From a bacterium (lineage in GTDB: Bacteria; Planctomycetota; B15-G4; JADJEK01): DNA of 15,241 bases. The notes beneath the pieces were generated by a model. That model was not told the origin of the DNA and made no database searches. It saw only the letters and a list, made by a program, of their open reading frames with translations. Of the stretch, positions 8,280 to 15,241 are shown piece by piece; position 1 is the first letter of the stretch; every line of letters begins with the position of its first letter. Where the stretch lies: contig JAUIEL010000065.1 of assembly GCA_030428825.1 (NCBI GenBank), positions 1 through 15,241 on the forward strand, written 5' to 3'. Both the position numbers and the translations under genes were made by a program.

Positions 8280-10121
8280 ATGACGCGCCGCCCCTCGCTC
8301 TCCGCCCGCCGCTTCCCCAGCCTCCCGCTCGCCGGCCCCGCCCTGCTGCTCGGCGCCGCCGCCGTCGCCCCGAGCCTCGCCGGCGGCCCTGCCGACGCCC
8401 CTCGCGGAGCGGCGACCGCGATCACCTGGACGGCCCGCGGGGACGCGGCGCCGGCGGACGAGGCGGTCCTCGTCGGCGGCGCCACGTCGCCGGCGCTGCT
8501 CCGACTCGCCCACGGCCGGCCGCTCCGGGCCGCCGCCGCCATCGACGCGGACGTGCTCGAGGGCGAGGGGGATCGGCGGGGCGTCGCCGCGGCGCTCCGC
8601 TCGGCCCGCTTCATCGGCCTCGACCTCGCGACCTCGACGCCCGCGGCCGGCGAGCGCCGCGTCCTCGACGTCGCCCTCCGCATGGGCGTCCCGATCGTGA
8701 TCGAGAACGCGGACGCGACGACGATGAAGGGACTGTTCGCCATCGGGTTCGACGCCGACGCGGTCGTCCTCCGCGGCCGCGACGGAGGCCGGACCCGCCT
8801 CCTGACGGTGCTCGGCGAGCGCCGCGAGACGGGGGCCGGGAGGACCTCCGCCACCACGTCGACCGCGATCGTCGAGGAGATCGACGCGTTGCTCGACGAG
8901 GAACGCTCCGTGAGCCGCGGGCTCGAGTCGTCGCCGCCGGTCTGGGCGTACCTGAAGCAGATCGTCCAGATCAAGGAGAGCTGGAACGCGAAGCCCGCCA
9001 ACGGGTCGGCCGCGTGGCCCGCGGGGAGCGTCGACGTCCAGTTCGAGGTCGAGCAGTTCGCCTCGTACAACCCGGCCGAGCGCTACGTCCGCGTCAGCAC
9101 GGTCGGCCCGGGATTCCGCCCCCACGTCCTCGCCGACCACGACGGGCACCGCGGCTGGTTCAACCGTCGCGCGTCGATCCGCGTCGCCCTGATCGGTGAG
9201 ACGAACGACGCGCAGGACGTGCTCGACCGGGTCCAGCTCCGCGACTACGCCCCGAAGAACGTGAACGGCGAGAACAGCGTGACCACCGAGACCGGCGTCG
9301 ACTTCAACCTCGCCTTCGGCCTCGACAAGACCGGCGGGAACGTCGATCTCCTCTCGTTCCACGACTCGAAGAGCTACACCTACAGCTTCCAGGACATGGA
9401 GGGGCTCACGACGTCGGCGGAGTTCGATCGGTGCGAGCTGCCGCTCTGGGAGCTCGTCGGCGAAGGCCCGTGCCCGATCACCGCGCCGGCCCAGGAGATC
9501 ACCTTCGACTCCGAGCTCGCGGCGCTCGGGAACGGCGAGCCGTTCGAGCACCTGTACGAGGACGGCGACGTCGCCCCGCTCCCCGCCCTCGCGATGGGCG
9601 ACCTGACGATGAACGTCCAGGCGGTCTGGGCGACGCAGCAGCCGGAGTCGGCGCCGCATCGCTTCCGGTTCACGGTGGAGCACGACCTGTTCGACGCGGA
9701 CACGCATCCGATTCTGGGCTCGCCGACGTTCGCACAATGCTCGCGGATCGCCTCGACCGAGCTCGAGATCGACTGGAACGCCGTGACCGCGGTCGACCCC
9801 GGCTTCGCCGGCACGTTCGTCACCTCGCACGGCGTCCTCACCCTCGAGAAGACGTACCAGAGCCAGTACCAGGGGACGCTCGAGACCGCGGCCGGCCCGC
9901 TCCTGGTGAAGGGGGAGCGCGTCGACGACGGCCTGAAGGGCGAGCTCCTGGTGGCCGGCGGGAAGAAGGCGAAGGAGGTCGGCGGCTTCACGATCTTCCT
10001 GAAGGACGACTCGATGGCCCTGGAGGGGAAGATGAAGTGGACGAAGGCCGGGAAGAAGAAGTACGCCGAGAAGAAGAAGAAGAAGAAGGAGCTCTGGCTC
10101 GGCGACCGCGTCGAGTTCTGA
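8280..10121 (+). CDS. Putative secreted leukocidin/cytolysin-like beta-barrel pore-forming protein
   Basis: A 613-residue exported protein with a signal peptide at about 1-35 (hydrophobic 16-33). Residues about 43-215 form an N-terminal region with a Rossmann-like FIGLDLATS...VPIVIENAD segment, which may correspond to the pro-region of V. cholerae cytolysin. Residues about 219-505 resemble the leukocidin/hemolysin core. There is YVRVSTVGPGF (269-279), then LRDYAPKN (320-327) followed by a TGVDFNLAFGLD / SKSYTYSFQ pre-stem-like stretch (338-371), as in leukocidin PKN...GYNIGG...ISYxQ. PALAMGDLTMNVQAVW (435-450) follows, then FRFTVEHDLFDADT and a terminal TELEIDWNAV (493-502), like the family's YEVNWKTH. 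Residues 505-587 are a separate beta-rich tail, then a Lys-rich end with six lysines at 598-603. ATG 8280 is chosen for the signal peptide and GGAG upstream. The family call is from motif memory, not a search. The fold is the likely point of error, not the coding status. Confidence 0.62.
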   Translation: MTRRPSLSARRFPSLPLAGPALLLGAAAVAPSLAGGPADAPRGAATAITWTARGDAAPADEAVLVGGATSPALLRLAHGRPLRAAAAIDADVLEGEGDRRGVAAALRSARFIGLDLATSTPAAGERRVLDVALRMGVPIVIENADATTMKGLFAIGFDADAVVLRGRDGGRTRLLTVLGERRETGAGRTSATTSTAIVEEIDALLDEERSVSRGLESSPPVWAYLKQIVQIKESWNAKPANGSAAWPAGSVDVQFEVEQFASYNPAERYVRVSTVGPGFRPHVLADHDGHRGWFNRRASIRVALIGETNDAQDVLDRVQLRDYAPKNVNGENSVTTETGVDFNLAFGLDKTGGNVDLLSFHDSKSYTYSFQDMEGLTTSAEFDRCELPLWELVGEGPCPITAPAQEITFDSELAALGNGEPFEHLYEDGDVAPLPALAMGDLTMNVQAVWATQQPESAPHRFRFTVEHDLFDADTHPILGSPTFAQCSRIASTELEIDWNAVTAVDPGFAGTFVTSHGVLTLEKTYQSQYQGTLETAAGPLLVKGERVDDGLKGELLVAGGKKAKEVGGFTIFLKDDSMALEGKMKWTKAGKKKYAEKKKKKKELWLGDRVEF

Positions 10122-10139
10122 TCGCGGGCCCGCCGTCCA

Positions 10140-10158
10140 CGGCGCCTCGACGGCGCCG
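10140..10158 (+). terminator. Weak hairpin after the toxin-like gene
   Basis: CGGCGCC at 10140-10146 and GGCGCCG at 10152-10158 around a TCGAC loop, 18 nt after the stop codon. A 7-bp GC stem without a U-tract is only a weak terminator candidate. Confidence 0.3.
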
Positions 10159-10255
10159 ACCCCGACCGGACCGGCGGCGCCCGCCCGCCTCGAGACGTCG
10201 CGAGGCGCCACGACCGATCGCGCTCGTTCGATCGACGCGTAGGATGGTCGCTCCG

Positions 10256-10261
10256 AGGAGG
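10256..10261 (+). promoter_or_regulatory. Perfect Shine-Dalgarno that fixes an ATT start
   Basis: AGGAGG at 10256-10261 lies 5 nt before an ATT codon at 10267. No ATG, GTG or TTG is in frame between the upstream stop (TAG at 10240) and GTG at 10357. The position of this site is the main sequence argument for initiation at ATT. Confidence 0.7.
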
Positions 10262-10266
10262 ACGCC

Positions 10267-10950
10267 ATTCGAGAATCGGAGCTCTACCCGCCGGTCCGCG
10301 ACTACCTGCTCGCGCAGGGGTACGACGTCAAGGCGGAGGTCGAACACTGCGACGTCGTGGCGCGCCGCGGCGACGAGCCGCCCGTCGTGGTCGAGCTGAA
10401 GAGCGGCCTCAACCTCGACCTGATCCTCCAGGCCGTCGACCGGCTGAAGCTGACCGACGCGGTCTACGTCGCGTTCCCCCGGTCCGCGCCGCTCTGGCGC
10501 CGCCAGTGGCGCCGGGTCCGCGACCTCGCCCGACGGCTCGGGATCGGGCTGATGACGGTGTCGAGCCGGCGGGTCGAGGTCCGGCTCGACCCGGCGCCGT
10601 ACCGACCGCGCGGGAGCGCGCACCGGCGCCACCGATTGCTGCTCGAGTTCGAGCACCGGGTCGGCGACCCGAACGTCGGCGGCACGACGCGCGTCGAGCG
10701 GGTCACCGCGTACCGGCAGGACGCCCTCCGGTGCGCGGCCGCCCTCGGCGCCTCGTCGCCGCTCCGGACCGCCGAGCTCCGCGCCGCGAGCGGGGTCGTG
10801 AAGGCGGCGACCATCTGCCAGCGCGACGTCTACGGCTGGTTCGAGCGGGTGGAGCGCGGCTCGTACCGGATCACGCCGAAGGGGCGCCGGGCGCTGAAGA
10901 CGTACGCGGACGTGGTCGCCTCGCTGGTCGCCGCCGGGGCGGATCGCTGA
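10267..10950 (+). CDS. DUF2161-family PD-(D/E)XK-type putative phosphodiesterase, apparent ATT start
   Basis: A 227-residue cytoplasmic protein if started at ATT 10267. It begins (M)RESELYPPVRDYLLAQGYDVK, the canonical N-terminus I associate with DUF2161 proteins. The PD-(D/E)XK-like core follows: Glu24, Asp29 in CDVVA, then Glu43 and Lys45 in VVVELKSG. Further family blocks are LQAVDRLKLTDAVYVAFPR, RRLGIGLMTVS, RVGDPNVGGTTR and VTAYRQDALRCAA. The C-terminus, DVYGWFERVERGSYRITPKGRRAL, looks like a winged-helix end. Substrate is unknown; the phosphodiesterase label comes from the nuclease-like fold. A GTG at 10357 would delete Glu24 and Asp29 and is rejected. The gene runs codirectionally 145 bp after the toxin-like gene and converges on the G8 gene. 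No sign of damage apart from the unusual start codon. Confidence 0.88.
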   Translation: MRESELYPPVRDYLLAQGYDVKAEVEHCDVVARRGDEPPVVVELKSGLNLDLILQAVDRLKLTDAVYVAFPRSAPLWRRQWRRVRDLARRLGIGLMTVSSRRVEVRLDPAPYRPRGSAHRRHRLLLEFEHRVGDPNVGGTTRVERVTAYRQDALRCAAALGASSPLRTAELRAASGVVKAATICQRDVYGWFERVERGSYRITPKGRRALKTYADVVASLVAAGADR

Positions 10951-10952
10951 CC

Positions 10953-10981
10953 GAACCGCTCCCGGCGGCCGCCGGACGTTC
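10953..10981. terminator. Palindrome between convergent DUF2161 and G8 genes
   Basis: A 14-nt perfect palindrome, CCGGCGGCCGCCGG (10962-10975), flanked by GAAC (10953-10956) and GTTC (10978-10981), fills most of the 37-bp gap between two convergent stop codons. Position and structure suit a shared bidirectional terminator. No U-tract is present. Confidence 0.5.
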
Positions 10982-10987
10982 GAGGCG

Positions 10988-13900
10988 TCACCAGATGACG
11001 TCGACCTCGTGCGCGCCGGCGACGTCCACGAACTTCAGCTCCATGTCCGTCCCGGTCACGCAGTAGCTCGTCACGGCGCTCCCCAGCAAAGCCGCGTGGT
11101 CGGCGACCTTGACCGCGTTCGCGACCGACAGCCCCCCGCCCGCCGCGAGGCCCGGCAGGACCAGGTAGAGCGAGTCCGGCGCGTCGACATCTTCGAGGGT
11201 CAGCGTGACGTGGTTCGCCCCCGGCGTCGACGAGGCCTGGACGAAGTCGAGCCGGTAGGTGAAGCCGGACTCGACGACGACCGGCCACTGCTTGTGGGCG
11301 AATCGCTTGAAGCAGTGGAGGTACGCGGCGCTCCCCGGGTCCGTCAGCGGGATCGACCCGGGCATCTGGGTCCAGGAGTTCGGCAAGCGCTGCATCGTCA
11401 CGTTCGGCACCGACGCCGCCGCGATCCCGGGGTGCCGCAGCACGAGGTGGCCGTAGCGGAGGACCGAGGCGACCGCGCCGCTGTTCGGCAACGGGTACTC
11501 GATCCACGGGGCGATCGGCACGGACATCAGCGGGTGGTTCCCGACGACGCTCAGGCCCGGCACGGGCGGGACGTTGTAGAACGACAGGAGCGTCCCGTCG
11601 ACATCGCGCAGCACGGCGCCCCAGAAGTACGGCGCGTCGGCGTTCCCCGGACCCGTGTCCCCGCAGGTCGTCGGCGTCGTCCCCGTGAGCATCGACGCGT
11701 AGTCCGGGAAGAGCACGGTCGAGTGCGGGTTCGGGATCGGCTCGTGCGTGAGGCCGCTGAAGAGCGAGTTCGTGTGGAACTGGGCCGCGCCGCTGGAGAC
11801 CGCCAGGGCGAAGTGGTTCCCGAGCACGCTCGTGCCGACGTAGTCCTCGAAGTGGCTGGTCTCGAGCCGACCGGGCCCGTCGTACAGCATGTAGCCGAAC
11901 TGGTGAGGCGACAGGTCGGGGAGACCGACCGCGACGAGGAGCGAGTTCCGGACCGTGTGCGGGCTCGCGAGCCGGACCCCTTCGAAGTTCGCCGCGAGGA
12001 CGCAGTTCCAGTAGACGAGCTCCTCCTCGCCGACGCCCGCGTAGATCCCGATGTCGCAGTTCCAGGCGGTGAAGTTCGTGATCACCTCCTGGCCGCCCGG
12101 CGGATCCCAGTCGCCGTCGGTGACGATCGTGTGGTTCGGCGGCGTCGGATCGTTCCGGTCGAACCGGATCGAGTCGTTGACGTCGAACCCGGTACCGCAG
12201 CTGTGCGCCACGTTCCCGTCGAACACGCCGAGAGCGGTCTCGATCGGGACGCGGCCCGTGAAGTACGCGCGGGCCTCGGGGTCGGTCTGCGACAGCCCCA
12301 TCGGCGCCTCGGGGAAGATGAACCAGAAGCCGGTCCCCTCCGTCCCCGCGGCGACGTTCCCCGTGATCGTGTTCATCGGGTTCGTGATCCAGAACGACGC
12401 CGGGCAGCGGTTCTGGACGACGTCCTGTTCGTTGTCGCTCGGGAGCATCTCCTCCCCCGGCGGCGGCTTGATCGTGGTCAGGACGAGGTTGTCCGTGATC
12501 GTGTTGAACTGCTCCGAACCGTCCTCGAGGAAGATCGCGTGGCCGACCGTGTCGTGGACGACGTTCCGCGAGACTTCGACGTGGTCGGTCCCGTGGATCG
12601 TGATCGCGCGGTTGTACGAGCGGTGGACGCTGCTGTCGGTGATGAACTGCCCCTCCGCCAGGTCGAGCATCAGGTGCCAATGCATCGGGTACCGGCCGAG
12701 GACCTGCTTCTGCCCCATGCGGAACAGCTCGACGTTGGAGAGGTAGGCGCGCCCCCCGGACGTCGTTCCGGAGGGGCGCATGATCATGATGTGGCCGCCG
12801 AACTCCGAGACGTCGGACGCCGCGTTCCCCTGGACCTTGACGTTGTGGGTCAGGAGCCCGACCTCGGCGCGCAGGTCGACGGTCCACGACTGGAAGAGCG
12901 GCGCCTGGGACGGCCCGTTCGTCGCGACGGTCCCCGGCGCGCCGCCGAGGTGCGGATGCATGACGCTGCCGCCGCTCGGATCGAGCGTGACGACGAGACC
13001 GGTCGGATCGACGCTCAGCACCGTGACCTGGTCGGAGTAGTCGATGTAGTTCGGGTAGCTCGGATCCGGATCGGTCGCCGGCTGGAAGACCGTGCCCGCG
13101 AGCACGATCTCGTCCCCCGCCTCCCAATCGACGGGGTCCGCGACGGTGATCGTGCCCGCCGCCGGCGCGACGTCGCCGTCGAGCCGGGTCCAGCTCCGCT
13201 TCGGCTTCCCGTGCAGGTCGATCGTCCCGCCGTCCATCGCCATCAGGAACTTCGTCCCGGCGATCCCGAACGTCCCCGAGGACGCGGTGGCGGTGAGCGT
13301 CAGCGTGAACTCGTGCGGGAACGGCGCCGCCGCGGTCCCGACCTCCAGGCGGCTCCCGGCGCCGCCGACGCGCACCCACACCGCGTCGACCGTCACGTCG
13401 CGGTTCGAGGCGAGGAGCTCGCCGTGGACGGTGATCGTCGAAGCGACGCTCGGCCCCGTCAGGGCCACCGAGACCCCGGCCGGGACGATCACGTCGTCCG
13501 CGGCCGTCGGCGGACCGGCCCCTCCCCAGGTGGACGTCTCCGCCCAATCCGCCACCGGCTCCAATCGGACCTCGTCGACGAACGCGACGTGCGTCCCGGT
13601 CGCGTCGCGTCCGGCGAGCGTCACGAGCCCGGTCGTCGCGACGTCGAACGTGAACGGCCGCGACACGAGCTCCGCGTAGGCGCTCCCGACCGGAGTCCAC
13701 TCGGCGATCGTCTCTCCGTCGATCGTCGCCCTCACGACCTGCGTGTCCGTCCCGACGGTCTGGCCACGCTGCGCGGCCTTCAGGCGCAACCGGTACGTTC
13801 CGATCGCGAAGGCGTGGGACGCCTCGACCGTCCCCGCCCCCCGCAGGAACCCGACGGACTGTCCCTCGGGCGCCGAGGGATTCAGCGCCGTGAGCGGAGA

Positions 13901-14173
13901 GCTGTCGTCCGTGATCCCGGAGTCGCCGCCGAAGACCCACGGTCCCCACTGGTTCCCGGGGCTCGAGACCTGCCCGTACGTCGTCTCGCCGCCGCCGTCC
14001 TCGAAGCCGGCGCCGGAAGCGTCGGGGAACGCGACGGGGGACGAGCCGCTTCCGGCCGTGAGGGTTCCCGCGTGCGCGGACCCGCCCCAGCCGGCGACGA
14101 GCGCGACGAACGCGAGGAACGACGGCGCCGGACGCGCCGCTCCGAGACGAGAGAGAGGAGTGGAGATCGACAA
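10988..14173 (-). CDS. Secreted G8-domain / right-handed beta-helix protein (CEMIP-TMEM2-PKHD1L1-like)
   Basis: A 1061-residue exported protein. Signal peptide 1-35, with cleavage likely at AHA|GT. Residues about 45-205 form an N-terminal jelly-roll-like domain (GFEDGGGE, EGQSVGFLRGAGT, YRLRLKAAQRG, VAFVDEVRLEP) resembling carbohydrate-binding or DUF642-like modules. Residues about 208-335 are a G8 domain: W210...W216GGAGPPTAADDVIVPAG, STITVHGELLA, LEVGTAAAPFPHEFTLTL. A parallel beta-helix follows to about residue 850. It includes GQKQVLGRYPMHWHL (487-501), the counterpart of the GRYPIHFH motif of CEMIP/TMEM2, and NRAITIHGTDHVEVSRN...GHAIFLEDGSE (521-554). The C-terminal about 150 residues look like a separate beta domain. 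CEMIP and TMEM2 act on hyaluronan in animals; the bacterial substrate is unknown, but a polysaccharide is likely. The start is TTG at 14173, supported by GGAGGAAGGA upstream and by the signal peptide; no better start is in frame. Confidence 0.88.
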   Translation of the reverse strand: MSISTPLSRLGAARPAPSFLAFVALVAGWGGSAHAGTLTAGSGSSPVAFPDASGAGFEDGGGETTYGQVSSPGNQWGPWVFGGDSGITDDSSPLTALNPSAPEGQSVGFLRGAGTVEASHAFAIGTYRLRLKAAQRGQTVGTDTQVVRATIDGETIAEWTPVGSAYAELVSRPFTFDVATTGLVTLAGRDATGTHVAFVDEVRLEPVADWAETSTWGGAGPPTAADDVIVPAGVSVALTGPSVASTITVHGELLASNRDVTVDAVWVRVGGAGSRLEVGTAAAPFPHEFTLTLTATASSGTFGIAGTKFLMAMDGGTIDLHGKPKRSWTRLDGDVAPAAGTITVADPVDWEAGDEIVLAGTVFQPATDPDPSYPNYIDYSDQVTVLSVDPTGLVVTLDPSGGSVMHPHLGGAPGTVATNGPSQAPLFQSWTVDLRAEVGLLTHNVKVQGNAASDVSEFGGHIMIMRPSGTTSGGRAYLSNVELFRMGQKQVLGRYPMHWHLMLDLAEGQFITDSSVHRSYNRAITIHGTDHVEVSRNVVHDTVGHAIFLEDGSEQFNTITDNLVLTTIKPPPGEEMLPSDNEQDVVQNRCPASFWITNPMNTITGNVAAGTEGTGFWFIFPEAPMGLSQTDPEARAYFTGRVPIETALGVFDGNVAHSCGTGFDVNDSIRFDRNDPTPPNHTIVTDGDWDPPGGQEVITNFTAWNCDIGIYAGVGEEELVYWNCVLAANFEGVRLASPHTVRNSLLVAVGLPDLSPHQFGYMLYDGPGRLETSHFEDYVGTSVLGNHFALAVSSGAAQFHTNSLFSGLTHEPIPNPHSTVLFPDYASMLTGTTPTTCGDTGPGNADAPYFWGAVLRDVDGTLLSFYNVPPVPGLSVVGNHPLMSVPIAPWIEYPLPNSGAVASVLRYGHLVLRHPGIAAASVPNVTMQRLPNSWTQMPGSIPLTDPGSAAYLHCFKRFAHKQWPVVVESGFTYRLDFVQASSTPGANHVTLTLEDVDAPDSLYLVLPGLAAGGGLSVANAVKVADHAALLGSAVTSYCVTGTDMELKFVDVAGAHEVDVIW

Positions 14174-14181
14174 GGTCGCGG

Positions 14182-14191
14182 TCCTTCCTCC
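14182..14191 (-). promoter_or_regulatory. Shine-Dalgarno supporting a TTG start for the G8 protein
   Basis: Read on the minus strand, GGAGGAAGGA ends 8 nt before TTG at 14173-14171. The purine block supports initiation at TTG. Confidence 0.6.
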
Positions 14192-14227
14192 GCGCGGGCG
14201 CGCGGAACCTTCGGCCCCGGTCCGAGA

Positions 14228-14263
14228 GACGGACCGGCGGGCGCACGCCGGCCGAGGTCCGTC
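14228..14263 (-). terminator. Hairpin-forming inverted repeat between the hydrolase and G8 genes
   Basis: GACGGACC (14228-14235) and GGTCCGTC (14256-14263) pair perfectly. GGCG (14236-14239) and CGCC (14246-14249) extend the stem inward, with a 6-nt bulge. It lies about 140 nt past the hydrolase stop and 55 nt before the G8 start. It could end hydrolase transcripts or be a leader structure of the G8 mRNA. The rest of 14174-14404 shows no gene. Confidence 0.35.
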
Positions 14264-14404
14264 CCCGGCCGCGCGGCGCGCGACGGACCGGGGGACGAGT
14301 CGCCTCGATCCGTCGCCCCGTGGGTGTCGGACGACGGCGCGAGGAGCGATCGAATTCGGGAACCGACGCCGGGACTCGAACCGACCGGTCGCCCGGCGAT
14401 CCGC

Positions 14405-15241
14405 TCAGGGACCGCCCGATCCTCCGCCGGCGTCCGGCGCGAGCCGCGACGAGAAGAACCGCTCGACGTGCCGATCGATCGCGGCCCGGAGGCGGAAGTC
14501 CTCGATGAATCCGCAGTGCCCGCCGTGGGACGTCACGACGAGCTCGGGGGGACCGTCGCCGACGAGGCTCCGGATCGACTCGACGGGGATGACCGGATCG
14601 TCGAGCGTCGCCACGATCTGCGTCGCGGCGGGGAGCGCGGCGAGCGTCTCGCGATGCAGCCGGTAGCGCGCGAGGGCGTCCCGCGCGTCGCCCCGGCCGG
14701 TCGACCGGCGGACCAGCCGTTCGCAGAGCTCCCCGATCGTGCCGACGTCCGCGAGCCCGTCGGCGTTCGCGTCGCCCGCGGTCGCGGCGAGGGCGCGCCG
14801 CCACTTCCGGAGGAAGTACCCGCGGACCCACCGCGGCCCGCGGTCGAGGGCGTCGACCACCGGAGCGAAGTCGACGAGCGGGCAGACGGCGAGACAGGCG
14901 CGCAGCTCCGGCGCGCGTTCGCGGTGCGCGGCGGCCCGGAGCACGAGGTTCCCGCCGAGGGAGTAGCCGAGGAGTCCGGCCGACCGCGCACCGAATCGAC
15001 GCACGAGCCGGTCCGTCGCGGCGACGACCTCCTCCAGGCCGGCCGACGCGAACATCGACGGCGGGAGGTCGGGGCCCGGCGCGCCGGAGCGGAGGAGGAG
15101 GCGGGCGACCGAGAACCCGGCGTCGTGGAGGACCGCCGCCGCCCGCCGCACGTACGGCGTGTCCGCCTTCCCGAGCCAACCGGGCACGATCACGATCAGG
15201 CGGCCGCCGCGTCGCTCGTTGACGACGGCGGTGACCCGCGT
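14405..15241 (-). CDS. YheT-like alpha/beta hydrolase, 5' end beyond the window
   Basis: 278 codons are visible and the frame is still open at the right edge, so the start is missing. The visible part begins TRVTAVVNERRGGRLIVIVPGWLG, the usual first strand and oxyanion loop of an alpha/beta hydrolase, so the GTG at 15193 is not the true start. Counting from that GTG, the nucleophile is Ser78 in GYSLGGN, the acid is Asp198 or Asp199 in ATLDDPVIP, and the base is His226 in SHGGHCGF. CPLVD (104-108) is also present. The DDPxIP plus GGHxGF pair is characteristic of the YheT/ABHD1-3 group (COG0429), cytoplasmic esterases of poorly known substrate. No signal peptide can be judged because the N-terminus is absent. 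The C-terminus ends in a short Gly-rich tail. Confidence 0.88.
   Translation of the reverse strand, partial: TRVTAVVNERRGGRLIVIVPGWLGKADTPYVRRAAAVLHDAGFSVARLLLRSGAPGPDLPPSMFASAGLEEVVAATDRLVRRFGARSAGLLGYSLGGNLVLRAAAHRERAPELRACLAVCPLVDFAPVVDALDRGPRWVRGYFLRKWRRALAATAGDANADGLADVGTIGELCERLVRRSTGRGDARDALARYRLHRETLAALPAATQIVATLDDPVIPVESIRSLVGDGPPELVVTSHGGHCGFIEDFRLRAAIDRHVERFFSSRLAPDAGGGSGGP

Noticed and set aside
8280..8330. Twin-arginine export signal on the toxin-like protein
   Set aside because: An ARRFPSL sequence occurs, but it does not match the SRRxFLK consensus well enough. A Sec signal is the simpler reading.
8003..9070. Upstream extension of the subtilase reading frame
   Set aside because: The frame is open for 356 more codons, but these lie antisense to the toxin-like gene. 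The Shine-Dalgarno and signal peptide place the start at 8002.
10357..10950. GTG at 10357 as start of the DUF2161 protein
   Set aside because: It would remove the family N-terminus and the predicted active-site Glu24 and Asp29, and it has no good Shine-Dalgarno.
10830..15179. Long - strand open frame overlapping the G8 and hydrolase genes
   Set aside because: Arg/Pro-rich low-complexity product in a different frame from two well-supported genes, spanning both of them and their intergenic region.

Overview
The window is very GC-rich throughout and carries eight protein-coding genes, no RNA genes and no recognisable mobile element. Several traits together suggest a bacterium of the Planctomycetota or a similar high-GC, large-genome environmental lineage: an ECF sigma factor of the TIGR02999 (Sig-70 X6) type, large secreted proteins built from Ig-like or jelly-roll repeats, a G8/beta-helix protein, and third-position GC saturation. 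This assignment is inference; no marker gene is present.

Layout from left to right. (1) 176-3535 (+): a 1119-residue membrane-anchored protein made of about eleven carboxypeptidase-regulatory-like (beta-sandwich) repeats. A hairpin follows, then (2) 3714-4109 (+): a small protein with four predicted membrane helices. A strong hairpin separates it from the convergent (3) 4183-4743 (-): the ECF sigma factor. Upstream of that on the same strand is (4) 4907-8002 (-): a secreted subtilisin-like protease with a triplicated C-terminal domain. It is divergent, across 277 bp, from (5) 8280-10121 (+): a secreted protein whose core I read as a leukocidin / Vibrio cholerae cytolysin-like beta-barrel pore-forming module. 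Next come (6) 10267-10950 (+): a DUF2161 PD-(D/E)XK-type putative phosphodiesterase that appears to start with ATT, and, convergent to it, (7) 10988-14173 (-): a secreted G8-domain plus right-handed beta-helix protein related to CEMIP/TMEM2/PKHD1L1. Last is (8) 14405 to the right edge (-): a YheT-like alpha/beta hydrolase whose 5' end lies outside the window.

The most interesting part is the divergent pair at 4907-10121. Leukocidin-fold toxins of the V. cholerae cytolysin type are made as protoxins with an N-terminal pro-region removed by proteolysis. Here such a protein, with a comparable N-terminal extension, sits next to a secreted subtilase and shares its promoter region. A protease-activated pore-forming system is a plausible but untested reading. 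The subtilase, toxin-like protein and G8 protein are all exported, so the region looks like a secreted/surface-protein neighbourhood.

Long open frames occur on almost every strand because of the GC content. Most are Arg/Pro-rich shadows and were not annotated.
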